From Pseudomonadota bacterium (GTDB lineage Bacteria; Pseudomonadota; Alphaproteobacteria; Acetobacterales; Acetobacteraceae), in assembly GCA_021849425.1 (NCBI GenBank), contig JAJZSY010000011.1:21504-85503 (forward strand): a DNA stretch of 64,000 nucleotides, written 5' to 3'. A model generated the notes under the pieces. The model ran no database searches. It saw only the letters and a program-made list of their open reading frames with translations, and was not told where the DNA came from. A program made the translations under genes and the position numbers. Shown one piece after another: positions 23,036 to 33,383 of this stretch; the first letter of the stretch is position 1; each line of letters opens with the position of its first letter.

Positions 23036-23701
23036 TCAGCCGCTACGCGCCGCGGCGAGCCGCCATGTCGGGTCGGCGGCGCCGAGCTGCTTCTCGAAGG
23101 TCCAGAGATCCACGATCTCGGTCATCGACTCGGTGCCGGCGATCACCTGGCCCTGGCCGTCACGCGTGTAGTTCTGCTGGTCGGAGACGAAGCGCACGAC
23201 GATGACCGCCTCGCCGCCGATGGTGTCGGCCTCGTCGATCGTGGTCTCGACGAGGCGGAGAATTTCGGTGTGCTGGGTTTCGCCGGCCGCGTTGCGCGCG
23301 TCGATCGCCTGCTCGAACGTGGCCAGCACGGACGGCGTCAGCAGCGATCGCAGCACGGCGACATTGCCGGCGGCGAAGGCGAGCACGATGCGGCGGAAAC
23401 TGGCCTCGGCCATTTCGAGAAAGCGAGGCGGATCGAAACCCCGCTCCGCCTCGGCGATGCGGGCGAGAGCCTGGCCGACGACCGTATGCGGCGCTGGCAG
23501 CGGACGCGCGGGGCGGGGCGGCTCGGCGACGCCGTCGATGACCGGCGGCCCGGACTGACGCGCCGCGCCGCCGGCGGAGGGCTCGGCCATCGGCGGCCGC
23601 TCGAAGCCGGTGCGGCGGCCCAGCACGCTGCGCAGGCGCAGCGCGAGGAAGCCCGCGACCAGCGCGAGAAGAACGATATCAACGGGAAATCCGGTATGCA
23701 T
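23036..23701 (-). CDS. Tim44/TimA-domain membrane protein
   Basis: A 221-residue protein with an N-terminal membrane helix (PVDIVLLALVAGFLALRLRS), a Pro-rich linker (about 48-75) and a C-terminal Tim44-like domain (FLEMAEASFRRIVLAFAAGN, then SDQQNYTRDGQGQVIAGTES, EIVDLWTFEKQ). Alphaproteobacterial TimA proteins are relatives of mitochondrial Tim44. The gene sits directly before mltA, a conserved alphaproteobacterial pairing as I recall it, and begins the operon that runs on to kup. Confidence 0.85.
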   Translation of the reverse strand: MHTGFPVDIVLLALVAGFLALRLRSVLGRRTGFERPPMAEPSAGGAARQSGPPVIDGVAEPPRPARPLPAPHTVVGQALARIAEAERGFDPPRFLEMAEASFRRIVLAFAAGNVAVLRSLLTPSVLATFEQAIDARNAAGETQHTEILRLVETTIDEADTIGGEAVIVVRFVSDQQNYTRDGQGQVIAGTESMTEIVDLWTFEKQLGAADPTWRLAAARSG

Positions 23702-23830
23702 GACGACAACGACACCTGTTTATGCGGGCGGGCCCCTCCCCTCGTGATAGGCCGAGCGCGCCGCGCCCGCAACCGCGAGGCAGAGCGCGGCGGTTTGCCG
23801 AAGCCGCCGGCTCGGGCTATCGACAGCACC

Positions 23831-24385
23831 ATGATTCTGCTTCGTCACGGCCAGAGCGAGTTCAACCTCCACTTCACGGCAACGCGGCAGGACCCGGGAA
23901 TCGAGGATCCCGGCCTGACGGAGCAGGGGCACGCGCAGGCCGCCGCCGCCGCCGCGGAGCTGGCGGCACGCCCGCTGCGGCGGCTCATCGTCTCGCCTTA
24001 CACGCGCGCCTTGCAGACGGCGGCGCCGATGCTCGCGCAACGCCGCCTCGATGTGGAGATCTCGCCGGATATCCGCGAGCGGTTCCACTTCACCTGCGAT
24101 GTGGGCAGCCCGCCGGATCGCCTCGCCGCGCGGTTTCCGGATCACGACTTCACCCATCTGCCGCCGCGCTGGTGGCCGGAGCGGACGGAATCCGAAGCCG
24201 CCGTGATCGAACGCGCCAACCGCTTCCGCGCGGCGATGGCGGCGCGGCCGGACTGGCGGCAGACCATCGTGGTCAGCCATTGGGCCTTCATCCTCGCACT
24301 GACCGGACAGTCACTGACCAATGGAACGTGGATCGAGTATGATCCCGCCTCGCCGCCGCCGTCGTCGCTGACCTGGCGCCCCTGA
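23831..24385 (+). CDS. Histidine phosphatase family protein
   Basis: A 184-residue cytosolic phosphatase of the phosphoglycerate-mutase-like superfamily. The catalytic LLRHGQSEFN is at the start, the second Arg in SPYTRALQTA, the acid in ERFHFTCDVGS, and the second catalytic His in VVSHWAFILA. Substrate is unknown. It diverges from the Tim44-like gene and reads toward the efflux operon but is separated from it by 131 bases. Confidence 0.88.
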   Translation: MILLRHGQSEFNLHFTATRQDPGIEDPGLTEQGHAQAAAAAAELAARPLRRLIVSPYTRALQTAAPMLAQRRLDVEISPDIRERFHFTCDVGSPPDRLAARFPDHDFTHLPPRWWPERTESEAAVIERANRFRAAMAARPDWRQTIVVSHWAFILALTGQSLTNGTWIEYDPASPPPSSLTWRP

Positions 24386-24516
24386 CCGCGGACCGGCGCC
24401 GGAGATCTTGAAACGTGCGCTGGACATCCAGATTTCTGCCGTCGAACAAACATTCATGCGCCAAGGCGGGCGCGGAAAGGCGGCGGGCGCGTGACGGGAC
24501 GATCGGAGGCTGCCGC

Positions 24517-25923
24517 ATGAGGCTGTTTCGCCTCGCCTCAGCCGCCCTGCTGCCGCTGGGTCTTGCCGGGTGCGCCGTCGGCCCGGCGTTTCACCCGCCG
24601 AAAACCCCGGTTCCGGCCCGGTTCGCCGCGGCGGCGGAGGCCAAACCGGCCTGGCCGAAACCGGGATGGTGGCGCCAGTTCGGTTCCCCGGAACTCGACC
24701 GGCTGGTGGCGGCGGCGAAGGCGCATAACTTCACCGTGATCGAGGCGATCGACCAGCTCGAGGCGGCCAACGCGCAGGCGCAGATTGCCGGCGCACCGCT
24801 GCTGCCGGCGATCACGGCCAGCGGCAACGGATCGTTTCAGCAGGCGCAGACGAGCACCCAGGCCGGGCTGCGGACGGTGGATACGCGCAGCTTTACCGCG
24901 ACCTTCCAGGCCTCCTACCAGCTCGATTTCTGGGGCAGAAACGATGACGCGCTGCGCGCGGCGCAGGCGAACGCGGCGGCGGCGGCATTCAACGCGGCGA
25001 CGGTGGCGCTGACCGCCGAGGCGTCGGTCGCCACCGTCTATTTCCAGGTGCTGGCGTATGAGGACCAGCTCGGCATCGCCCAGCGCAACCTCAAGGCCGC
25101 CGAGGGGCTGCTGGCGCAGCTGCGGGCGGAATTGAAGGCCGGCATCGTCGATGCGCCGAGCGTGGCGCAGCAGGCCGCGCTGGTCGCATCCGAGCGGGCT
25201 AACATTCCCAACCTCGTCTCGCAGCTGCGCCAGGAAGCGATCGGCCTTGGGATTCTCACCGGGCAGGCGCCAGAATTCCTCCGCGTCCATGGCGGCTCGC
25301 TCGGCGCGCTGCGCGTCCCGGCACTGGCGCCGGGGCTGCCGGCGGGCCTGCTGACGCGGCGGCCTGACATCGCGGCGGCGGAGGCCACGCTGATCGCCGC
25401 CAATGCCAATGTCCGCGGCGCGATCGCCGCGTTCTTTCCGTCGATCACGCTGACCGGCTCGGGCGGCTGGCAGAGCAAGGCGCTGAACCTGCTTTTCGCC
25501 CCCGGCTCGACGCTGATTTCGGCGGCCACCTCGATCGCCCAGCCGATTTTCGAGGGCGGCGCGCTGAGCGGACAGTTGCAGGTGAGCCGGGCGACCTATC
25601 GGGAAGATGTCGCGAAATACGAGCAGGCGGTGGTGCAGGCGTTCACCGATGTCGAGACCGCGATGACGGCGCTGCGCTACGCGACCGCGCAGGAAGCGTT
25701 GCAGCTTGTCGCCGTCGCCCGCGCCCGCGCGGCGCTGGACGGCGCTCAGGCGCAGCTCAGGGCCGGCGTGGTCGATATCGGCACGGTGCTGAACGCCGAG
25801 CAGACCCTGCTGTCGGACGAGACGACGCTGGTGACGGCGCGGCTGACCCGGCTCGATGCCGCGGTCAATCTTTACAAGGCGATGGGCGGCGGCTGGACGG
25901 CCGGTGCCGGCAAGGATCACTGA
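24517..25923 (+). CDS. NodT/TolC-type outer-membrane efflux lipoprotein
   Basis: A 468-residue outer-membrane channel subunit with a lipoprotein signal MRLFRLASAALLPLGLAGC (Cys19). It has the two-fold repeat of the NodT group, including QLDFWGRNDDALRAAQAN and LLTRRPDIAAAEATLIAANAN, and ends near ITLTGSGGWQS and AVNLYKAMGGGW. It opens the four-gene RND efflux operon; the adaptor starts three bases after its stop. Confidence 0.94.
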   Translation: MRLFRLASAALLPLGLAGCAVGPAFHPPKTPVPARFAAAAEAKPAWPKPGWWRQFGSPELDRLVAAAKAHNFTVIEAIDQLEAANAQAQIAGAPLLPAITASGNGSFQQAQTSTQAGLRTVDTRSFTATFQASYQLDFWGRNDDALRAAQANAAAAAFNAATVALTAEASVATVYFQVLAYEDQLGIAQRNLKAAEGLLAQLRAELKAGIVDAPSVAQQAALVASERANIPNLVSQLRQEAIGLGILTGQAPEFLRVHGGSLGALRVPALAPGLPAGLLTRRPDIAAAEATLIAANANVRGAIAAFFPSITLTGSGGWQSKALNLLFAPGSTLISAATSIAQPIFEGGALSGQLQVSRATYREDVAKYEQAVVQAFTDVETAMTALRYATAQEALQLVAVARARAALDGAQAQLRAGVVDIGTVLNAEQTLLSDETTLVTARLTRLDAAVNLYKAMGGGWTAGAGKDH

Positions 25924-25925
25924 CG

Positions 25926-27086
25926 ATGGCGAAACGGCGCGGACGGATCATTTTCGGACTGGTGGCGCTCGCCCTAGCCGGCGCGGTGGCGTATCGGCTC
26001 GCGCACCGGGCGAAACCTCAGCGCCGCTTTGCCGCGACCGCGATCCCGGTGAAGGTGGCCAAGGCGACACGGCAGAACGTGCCGGTATATCTCGACGCGC
26101 TCGGCACCGTCGTCGCCTATCACACGGTGACGGTGCAGCCGATGATCACCGGCCCGCTCACCCGCATCCTGTTCACCCCGGGCCAGTTCGTGAAGACAGG
26201 TGACGTGCTGGCGGAGATCGACCCCGCACCCTATCGCGCGTCCCTCGACCAGGCGGAGGCGAAGCTCGCGCAGGACAAGGCGAGCCTGGCCAACGCGGAA
26301 CAGCAGGCGCGGCAATACGCTTCGCTGGTCAGACAGAACTACACCTCGAAACTGCAGGCGGCGACGGCGCTTGCCACCGCCGCCGAGGACCGCGCGCTGG
26401 TCAAGCAGGACGAGGCCAGCATCGAGACCGACCGGATCAATCTCGGCTACACGCGGATCACCGCGCCGATTTCCGGGCGCACCGGAATCCTCCAGGTGAA
26501 TGCCGGCAACATCGTCGGCCCCAACACGACCGGCGGCATCGTGGTGATCAACACGCTGCAGCCGATCTCGGTGCAGTTCAGCCTGCCGCAGCAGGACCTG
26601 CCGCAGATCGTCGGCGCGATGAAGCGCGGCAAGGTCGACCTGCTCGCGACCGAGGAAGGCGACCCGCAGACCGCGAAGGTGCTCGACCGCGGCACCCTCG
26701 CCGTGCTCGACAACACGGTGAACGCCAGCACCGGCACGCTGACGCTCAAGGGCACGTTCGCCAATCCCGATCTCACGCTCTGGCCGGGCGCTTATGTGAA
26801 TGTCCGCACGCTGGTGCGGACGATCGGCGATGCGGTGACGGTGCCGCCGGTCGCGGTGCAGCAGGGGCCCGGGGGCAGCTTCGTGTTTCTCGTGAAACAT
26901 CCGGCCAAACCCGGCGGCGCCTTCACCGTGGTGGACCGGACGGTGACGCTGGGCGTGCAGACGGCGAGCGATGTCGTCATCACCAGCGGACTGGCCCCCG
27001 GTGACGAGGTGGTGACCGAGGGCAATTCGCGCCTCAAGGGCGGATCGGCGATCAAGATCGTCACGGATACCGCCGGCAAGCCGTGA
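25926..27086 (+). CDS. RND efflux periplasmic adaptor, MdtA-like
   Basis: A 386-residue membrane fusion protein. One N-terminal helix (FGLVALALAGAVAYRLAH) anchors it; the lipoyl halves flank a coiled hairpin (QPMITGPLTRILFTPGQFVK, then YTRITAPISGRTGILQVNAG), followed by a beta-barrel and membrane-proximal domain. It links the two permeases downstream to the outer-membrane channel upstream. It ends in a GTGA overlap with the next gene. Confidence 0.94.
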   Translation: MAKRRGRIIFGLVALALAGAVAYRLAHRAKPQRRFAATAIPVKVAKATRQNVPVYLDALGTVVAYHTVTVQPMITGPLTRILFTPGQFVKTGDVLAEIDPAPYRASLDQAEAKLAQDKASLANAEQQARQYASLVRQNYTSKLQAATALATAAEDRALVKQDEASIETDRINLGYTRITAPISGRTGILQVNAGNIVGPNTTGGIVVINTLQPISVQFSLPQQDLPQIVGAMKRGKVDLLATEEGDPQTAKVLDRGTLAVLDNTVNASTGTLTLKGTFANPDLTLWPGAYVNVRTLVRTIGDAVTVPPVAVQQGPGGSFVFLVKHPAKPGGAFTVVDRTVTLGVQTASDVVITSGLAPGDEVVTEGNSRLKGGSAIKIVTDTAGKP

Positions 27087-30000
27087 ACATTTCCGCCCCG
27101 TTCATCGCCCGGCCGGTCGCGACGTCGCTGCTCGCGATCGCGTTGTTGCTGATCGGCGCGCTGGGGTATCGGGCGCTGCCGGTCTCCTCGCTGCCGCAGG
27201 TGGATTTTCCGACCATCCAGGTGGTCACGAAACTTCCCGGCGCCTCGCCGGACACCGCGTCGAAACTGCTGACCGCACCGCTGGAGCGGCAGTTCGGGCA
27301 GATCGCCGGGCTGGCGGCGATGAGCTCGATCTCGAGCCAGGGGACCAGCGCGATCACGCTGCGCTTCGACCTTTCGATGCCGATGACGACGGCGGCGCAG
27401 GACGTGCAGGCCGCGATCAACGCCGCCTCGGGCACACTGCCGCCGAACCTGCAATATCCGCCGACCTATTCCGAGGTGAACCCGGCGGACGCGCCGATCC
27501 TGACGCTGGCGCTGACCTCGCGCACGCTGCCGCTCGATGCGATTGCCGATGCGGCGCAGACCCGCCTGGTGCCCAAGCTCTCGCAGGTGAAGGGGGTGGG
27601 CAAGGTGACGGTCGAGGGCGGGCTGACCAGGGCGATCCGCATCGACGTGAACCCCGCCCGGCTCGCCGCCTATGGCGTGTCGCTCGAGGATGTGCGCAAC
27701 GCCATCGCCAATGCCAACCAGTCCGGCGCCAAGGGCGCGCTGGATGGGCACAATCAGGCCTACACGATCGGCGCCAACGACCAGATCACGGTGCCGGCGC
27801 AGTATCGCGGCCTGATCATCGCCTATCGCAAGGGCGCGCCGGTGCGGCTTGCGGCGGTGGGGACGGTCGGCTCGGGCCTCGAGAACGACCTGCAAAGCGC
27901 CAGCTATGACGGCACGCCGGCGGTGGTGATCGACATCCAGCGTCAGCCGGGGGCGAACATCGTCAGCACGGTGGCGGATGTGCGGGCGGCGCTGGCGGGG
28001 CTGCGCGCGGCGATGCCGCCGGGGATCGATGTGAAGATCGCCGCCGACCGGACGGGGACGATCCGCGCCTCGGTGCGCGATGTGCAGATCACGCTGATCA
28101 CCGCAGCGCTGCTCGTGGTGCTGGTGATCTTCCTGTTCCTGCCCAATCCGCGCGCGGTGCTGGTGCCGGCGGTGGCGCTGCCGCTCTCGATCATCGCGAC
28201 CTTCGCGGTGATGAACGAGCTTGGCTTCCAGCTCGACAATCTTTCGCTGATGGCGCTCACCGTGGCCTCGGGCTTCGTGGTCGACGACGCGATCGTGATG
28301 ATCGAGAACATCGTCCGCTTCATCGAGCAGGGGGAATCGCCGCTGCGGGCCGCCTATCTTGGCAGCGCGCAGATCGGCTTCACCATCGTCTCGCTCACCG
28401 TGTCGCTGGTTGCCGTGTTCATTCCGCTGCTGTTCATGCCCGGGGTGATCGGCCGGCTGTTCTCGGAATTCGCGGTGACGCTGTCGATCGCGGTGGTGAT
28501 TTCGGCGGTGGTGTCACTCACGCTGACGCCGATGATGAGCGCGCGGCTGCTGCGCGGCGCCGAGGCCTCGCAGCCGGGGCGGATCGCGCGCGCGGCGGAG
28601 GCGGCGCTGGCGGGGCTGCGGGAGCGCTACCGCGCCGGCCTCGCGTGGAGCCTGCGTCACCAGCGGCTGATGCTCGCGACGTTCGGGGTGACGGTGGTGG
28701 CGACCGGCATCCTGTTCGCGATCATTCCCAAGGCCTTGCTGCCGCAGGAGGATACCGGCGCGATCGTCGCCGTGACCGAGGGGGCGCAGAGCGTTTCGCT
28801 CGCCGCGATGACCCGGCTGCAGGACCGCGCGATCCGCGCGATCCGCGCCGATCCGGCGGTCTCCGGCGTCACCTCGCTGCTCGGCTCCGGCCTGGCCAAT
28901 CCGACGCCGAATACCGGCCGGCTCGGCATCACGCTCAAGCCGATCGGCCAGCGCGCCGCGATCGGCGCGGTGATGGCACGCTTGCAGGCGCGGCTTGCCG
29001 GGATTGCGGGGCTGCACGCCTACATGCAGCCGGTGCAGGACATCACGCTCACCTCGCGGGTCTCGCCCACGCAATATCAATACACGCTCACCGATGCCGA
29101 CCAGGCGGAGCTTGACGCCTGGGCGCCGAAGATCCGCGCCGCCCTCGCCGCGCTGCCGCAGCTCACCGATCTTGCGAGCAACCAGCAGAACGAGGGGCTG
29201 GAGACCTATATCGACGTCAACCGGACCGCGGCGGCGCGGCTCGGCATTTCGATGGCGACGATCGAGGCGACGCTCTACGACGCGTACGGCCAGCGACAGG
29301 TCAGCACGATCTATGCGCAGAACGCGCAATATCGCGTCGTGCTCGGGGTCGATCCCGCCTATGCGCGCTCGCCGCAGGCGCTGGCCAGCCTTTACGTGCC
29401 GACCGGCAGCCTTTCGGCCAGCACATCGACCGCGTCGCTCGGCCCCGGCGGGTCGGTGAGCGGAACCGGCACCACGACCACGGGGGCTGCCGGCAGCACC
29501 GGCACGAGCGTTGCCGGCGAGGTGCCGCTGCTGGAGGTGGCGAAGATCGACCAGCGCTACGGCCCGCTCGCGATCACAAGGGAAGACCAGTTCCCCTCGG
29601 TCACGCTCAGCTTCAACCTCGCGAAGGGCGCGTCGCTCGGCACGGCCGAGGCGGCGATCGGCCGGGCGGAGCGGAACCTCGGCGTGCCGGATACGGTGAG
29701 CGGCCAGTTTTCGGGGGCGGCGGCCGCGTTCGAGACCTCGCTCGCGCAGGAGCCGTGGCTGATTTTCGCGGCGCTGGTCGTCATCTACATCGTGCTCGGC
29801 GTGCTTTATGAAAGCACGATCCATCCGGTGACGATCCTGTCCACCCTGCCCTCGGCCGGGATCGGTGCGCTGCTCGCGCTGATGCTGTTCGGCGCGGATT
29901 TCACCCTGGTGGCGCTGGTCGGCATCGTGCTGCTGATGGGCATCGTGAAGAAGAACGGCATCATCATGGTCGATTTCGCGATCGAGGCCGAGCGCACGCG

Positions 30001-30280
30001 GGGGGTGAGCCCGGAGGCGGCGATCACCGAGGCGGCGATCCTGCGGTTCCGCCCGATCATGATGACGACGATGGCGGCCCTGCTCGGCGCGGTGCCGCTG
30101 GTGCTGGAGGGCGGCGCGGGGGCGGAGCTGCGCGCGCCGCTCGGCATCACCATCATCGGCGGGTTGCTGGTCAGCCAGTTGCTCACGCTGTTCACCACCC
30201 CGGTGATCTATCTCGCGATGGACCGGCTGCGGCCGGCGCGGCGGGAAGCGCCAGCGGCGCAACCCGGCCCGGCGGACTAG
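27083..30280 (+). CDS. RND multidrug efflux permease, MdtB-like
   Basis: A 1065-residue proton-driven inner-membrane pump with 12 helices and two large periplasmic loops. It opens with GTG (MNISAPFIARPVATSLLAIA), and its TM4 carries GFVVDDAIVMIENI with the paired aspartates for proton relay. The second periplasmic loop contains a low-complexity Ser/Thr/Gly insertion (about residues 774-811) that I do not expect in MdtB. MdtB and MdtC work as a heteromultimer; the next gene is the MdtC counterpart. Confidence 0.95.
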   Translation: MNISAPFIARPVATSLLAIALLLIGALGYRALPVSSLPQVDFPTIQVVTKLPGASPDTASKLLTAPLERQFGQIAGLAAMSSISSQGTSAITLRFDLSMPMTTAAQDVQAAINAASGTLPPNLQYPPTYSEVNPADAPILTLALTSRTLPLDAIADAAQTRLVPKLSQVKGVGKVTVEGGLTRAIRIDVNPARLAAYGVSLEDVRNAIANANQSGAKGALDGHNQAYTIGANDQITVPAQYRGLIIAYRKGAPVRLAAVGTVGSGLENDLQSASYDGTPAVVIDIQRQPGANIVSTVADVRAALAGLRAAMPPGIDVKIAADRTGTIRASVRDVQITLITAALLVVLVIFLFLPNPRAVLVPAVALPLSIIATFAVMNELGFQLDNLSLMALTVASGFVVDDAIVMIENIVRFIEQGESPLRAAYLGSAQIGFTIVSLTVSLVAVFIPLLFMPGVIGRLFSEFAVTLSIAVVISAVVSLTLTPMMSARLLRGAEASQPGRIARAAEAALAGLRERYRAGLAWSLRHQRLMLATFGVTVVATGILFAIIPKALLPQEDTGAIVAVTEGAQSVSLAAMTRLQDRAIRAIRADPAVSGVTSLLGSGLANPTPNTGRLGITLKPIGQRAAIGAVMARLQARLAGIAGLHAYMQPVQDITLTSRVSPTQYQYTLTDADQAELDAWAPKIRAALAALPQLTDLASNQQNEGLETYIDVNRTAAARLGISMATIEATLYDAYGQRQVSTIYAQNAQYRVVLGVDPAYARSPQALASLYVPTGSLSASTSTASLGPGGSVSGTGTTTTGAAGSTGTSVAGEVPLLEVAKIDQRYGPLAITREDQFPSVTLSFNLAKGASLGTAEAAIGRAERNLGVPDTVSGQFSGAAAAFETSLAQEPWLIFAALVVIYIVLGVLYESTIHPVTILSTLPSAGIGALLALMLFGADFTLVALVGIVLLMGIVKKNGIIMVDFAIEAERTRGVSPEAAITEAAILRFRPIMMTTMAALLGAVPLVLEGGAGAELRAPLGITIIGGLLVSQLLTLFTTPVIYLAMDRLRPARREAPAAQPGPAD

Positions 30281-30283
30281 GCG

Positions 30284-33200
30284 GTGAACGTCTCCTCGGT
30301 CTTCATCCGGCGGCCGATCGGCACGACGCTGCTCGCCCTCGGCATCCTGATCGCGGGTATCCTGTCCTATCTGAGGCTGCCGGTGGCACCGGTGCCGAGC
30401 ATTCCGATTCCGGCCATCGTCGTTTTCGCCTCCGACCCGGGGGCCTCGCCGGCGGTGATGGCGAGCACCGTCGCGGCACCGCTGGAACACGCGCTCGGCA
30501 CGATTCCGGGGCTGAACGACATCCGCTCGCAGAACTCGGTGGGGTCGACATCGGTGGTGGTGCTGTTCAATCCGGGACCGGATATCAGCGTCTATGCCCA
30601 TGCGGTGCAGGCCGCGATCAACGCCGCCCTGCCCAACCTGCCCTCCTCGATGCCGCGGCGGCCCTATTACAAGGAATTCAACCCGGCCTCGCGCCCGGTG
30701 ATGACGCTCGCGCTCACCTCGGAGACGATGAGCCTCGGGCAGATCTACAACGTTGCCGACACGGTGCTGGACCAGCGGCTGGCGCAGGTGCCGGGGGTGG
30801 CGCAGGTCGGCATTTATGGCGGCGGGTCGCCGGCGGTGCGGATCCGGCTGCATCCGCAGGCGCTCGCCGCCGCCGGGCTGACCGGCGCCGATGTCTACAA
30901 CGCGGTGCGCAGCGCCAATGCCACGCAACCGCTCGGCGTCATCGAGGGGCCACACCGGGCCTGGACGCTGGTGGCCAACGGCCAGATCTCGGCCGCCGCG
31001 CAATATCGCGACATCGTGCTGAAATCGGCATCCGGCGCGCTGCTGCGCCTGTCAGATGTCGCCTCGGTCATCGATGGGGTCGCCAATACCCAGCTTTCCG
31101 CAACGGCGAATGGCAGGCCGGCGATCACCATCGAGATCACCAAGACCGCCGATGCGAATATCATCCGCACGGTGGAGGGGATCCGGAAACTGCTGCCGGA
31201 CATCCGCACCTGGCTGCCGCCCTCGGTGAAGCTCTCGATCCTGAACGACCGCACGACGACGATCCGCGCAAGTGTCGCCGACATCCAGATCACGCTGCTC
31301 ATCACCATTCTGCTGGTGCTGGTGGTGGTGACGCTGTTCATGCGCCGGCTGACCCCGACGATCGCCGCCGGCATCACCGTGCCGCTCTCGCTGGCCGGAA
31401 CCGTGGCGGCGATGTGGGCGCTCGGCTTCACGCTCGACAATTTCTCGCTGCTCGCGCTGACCGTCTGCGTCGGCTTCGTGGTCGACGATGCGATCGTGAT
31501 GATCGAAAACATCGTCACCCAGCACGAGCGGGGGCTGAGCGGCATCGAGGCCGCGCTGGTGGGGGCGCGGCAGATCGGCTTCACCGTCGTCTCGATCACC
31601 GCATCGCTCGTGGTCGTGTTCCTGCCGCTGACGCTGATGGGCGGCATCATCGGCGACCTGTTCTACGAATTCGCGATGACGCTTTCGATCGCGATCCTGA
31701 TTTCGGGCGCGATCTCGCTGACGGTGACGCCGATGATCTGCGGGCGGTTCATGGGGCGGACGCCGAAAGCGGGGCGGGATTCGCGGCCGGCCCGCGCGAT
31801 CGACCGGCTCTATCGCCGCAGCCTCGATGCCTATGCAAGCAGCCTCGACTGGGCGCTCGCGCATCGCTGGCTGATGCTGGCGAGCTTCGCGCTCACCGTG
31901 GCGCTCACCGTGTTTCTCTACATCAAGGTGCCCAAGGCGTTCATTCCCGAGCAGGATTCGGGGCTGATCATCGGCCATACGATCGCGCCGTCCGACGTGT
32001 CGTTCTCGCGGATGAAGCGGCTGGAGGGGCGCGTGGTCGCGACCATTCTCGCCAATCCGGCGGTCGAGGCGGTCAGCTCGCGGATCGGCGTGGCCAACGG
32101 ATTTTCCACCGCCAACCGGGGCCACATGTTCATCCAGCTCAAGCCGCTGTCGCAGCGCAGCGCCTCGGCGCAGCAGGTACTGACGCAGCTGCAGGCGCGG
32201 CTGTCGCAAATTCCCGGCATCTCGACGACCATGTTCGTGGCGCAGGACCTGTTTTTCGGCGGCCAGTCGAATGGCGGGGAATACAGTTTCTCGATCGTCG
32301 ATCCCTCGCTCGCGGGGCTGGCCGATGTCACCGCCGAGATCGAGCGCAAGCTGCGCACGCTGAAGCAGATCGGCAATGTCTCGACCGACCAGGACAAGGC
32401 GCAGACGCAGATCACCGTCGAGATCGACCGCAAGGCGGCGGCGCGGCTCGGCGTCTCGATCGCGGCGATCGACGACGCCTTGCAGAACGCCTTCGCGCAA
32501 CGGCAGATTTCACGAATCTACGAGGCGCAGAACCAGTATTCCGTGGTCCTGAAAGTGCCGGAGGGGCTCGATCGCTCACCCTTGGATCTGCAGCACGTCT
32601 ATGTTGCCGGCACCGGCGGGCCGGTGCCGATCGCCGCCGTCGCGCGTCTGGTGCGGGCGACGGCACCGCTCTCCGTCACCCATCTCGACGGGCTGCCCGC
32701 AGGGACGATCAGCTTCAACGTCGCCAAGGGGGCCGCGCTCGGCCAGGCGATCGCGGCGGTGAAACAGGCGATCGCGGAGCTGCCGCTGCCGGCCGCGGTG
32801 AAGATCAGCTTCGGCGGCAATGCGCGCTATTTCCTGCAATCGCTGAGCGCCGAGCCGCTGCTCATTCTCGCCGCGCTGGTGGCGATCTATATCGTGCTCG
32901 GCGTGCTCTATGAGAGCCTGGTGCAGCCGCTGACGATCCTCTCGACGCTGCCCTCCGCCGGCGTCGGCGCGCTGCTGGCGCTGCTGCTCACCGGCACGCC
33001 GCTCTCGGTCATCGGCATCATCGGTATTTTCCTGCTGATGGGGATCGTCAAGAAGAACGGCATCCTGCTGGTGGATTTCGCGCTGAACGCCGAGCGCGCG
33101 CACGGCATGACGCCGGCCGAGGCGATCCGCGCCGCCTGCCTCGAACGCTTCCGGCCGATCATGATGACAACGCTGGCCGCCGCCCTCGGCGCCCTGCCGC

Positions 33201-33376
33201 TGGCCTTCGCGGTCGGCACCGGCGAGCAGTTGCGCCGGCCGCTGGGCATCGCGGTGATCGGCGGGCTGATCGTCTGCCAGGCGCTGACGCTCTACACCAC
33301 GCCGGTGATCTATCTCGCGGTCACCGGGTTCGGCCGGCGCCGGGCGCGGCGGCTGGCGACCATGCCGGCGGAATGA
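30284..33376 (+). CDS. RND multidrug efflux permease, MdtC-like
   Basis: A 1030-residue RND pump starting with GTG (MNVSSVFIRRPIGTTLLALG), three bases after the previous gene. TM4 again has GFVVDDAIVMIENIV, and the C-terminal half has YESLVQPLTILSTLPSAGVG and GIVKKNGILLVDFALNAE. The tandem pair with one adaptor and one NodT channel reproduces the MdtABC arrangement. Exported compounds cannot be read from sequence; no two-component regulator is adjacent. Confidence 0.95.
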   Translation: MNVSSVFIRRPIGTTLLALGILIAGILSYLRLPVAPVPSIPIPAIVVFASDPGASPAVMASTVAAPLEHALGTIPGLNDIRSQNSVGSTSVVVLFNPGPDISVYAHAVQAAINAALPNLPSSMPRRPYYKEFNPASRPVMTLALTSETMSLGQIYNVADTVLDQRLAQVPGVAQVGIYGGGSPAVRIRLHPQALAAAGLTGADVYNAVRSANATQPLGVIEGPHRAWTLVANGQISAAAQYRDIVLKSASGALLRLSDVASVIDGVANTQLSATANGRPAITIEITKTADANIIRTVEGIRKLLPDIRTWLPPSVKLSILNDRTTTIRASVADIQITLLITILLVLVVVTLFMRRLTPTIAAGITVPLSLAGTVAAMWALGFTLDNFSLLALTVCVGFVVDDAIVMIENIVTQHERGLSGIEAALVGARQIGFTVVSITASLVVVFLPLTLMGGIIGDLFYEFAMTLSIAILISGAISLTVTPMICGRFMGRTPKAGRDSRPARAIDRLYRRSLDAYASSLDWALAHRWLMLASFALTVALTVFLYIKVPKAFIPEQDSGLIIGHTIAPSDVSFSRMKRLEGRVVATILANPAVEAVSSRIGVANGFSTANRGHMFIQLKPLSQRSASAQQVLTQLQARLSQIPGISTTMFVAQDLFFGGQSNGGEYSFSIVDPSLAGLADVTAEIERKLRTLKQIGNVSTDQDKAQTQITVEIDRKAAARLGVSIAAIDDALQNAFAQRQISRIYEAQNQYSVVLKVPEGLDRSPLDLQHVYVAGTGGPVPIAAVARLVRATAPLSVTHLDGLPAGTISFNVAKGAALGQAIAAVKQAIAELPLPAAVKISFGGNARYFLQSLSAEPLLILAALVAIYIVLGVLYESLVQPLTILSTLPSAGVGALLALLLTGTPLSVIGIIGIFLLMGIVKKNGILLVDFALNAERAHGMTPAEAIRAACLERFRPIMMTTLAAALGALPLAFAVGTGEQLRRPLGIAVIGGLIVCQALTLYTTPVIYLAVTGFGRRRARRLATMPAE

Positions 33377-33383
33377 GGCACGA

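Noticed and set aside
28514..31003. An 829-residue minus-strand open frame opposite the RND permeases
   Set aside because: Arg/His/Asp-rich shadow frame with no recognisable fold; the permeases on the other strand are unambiguous.
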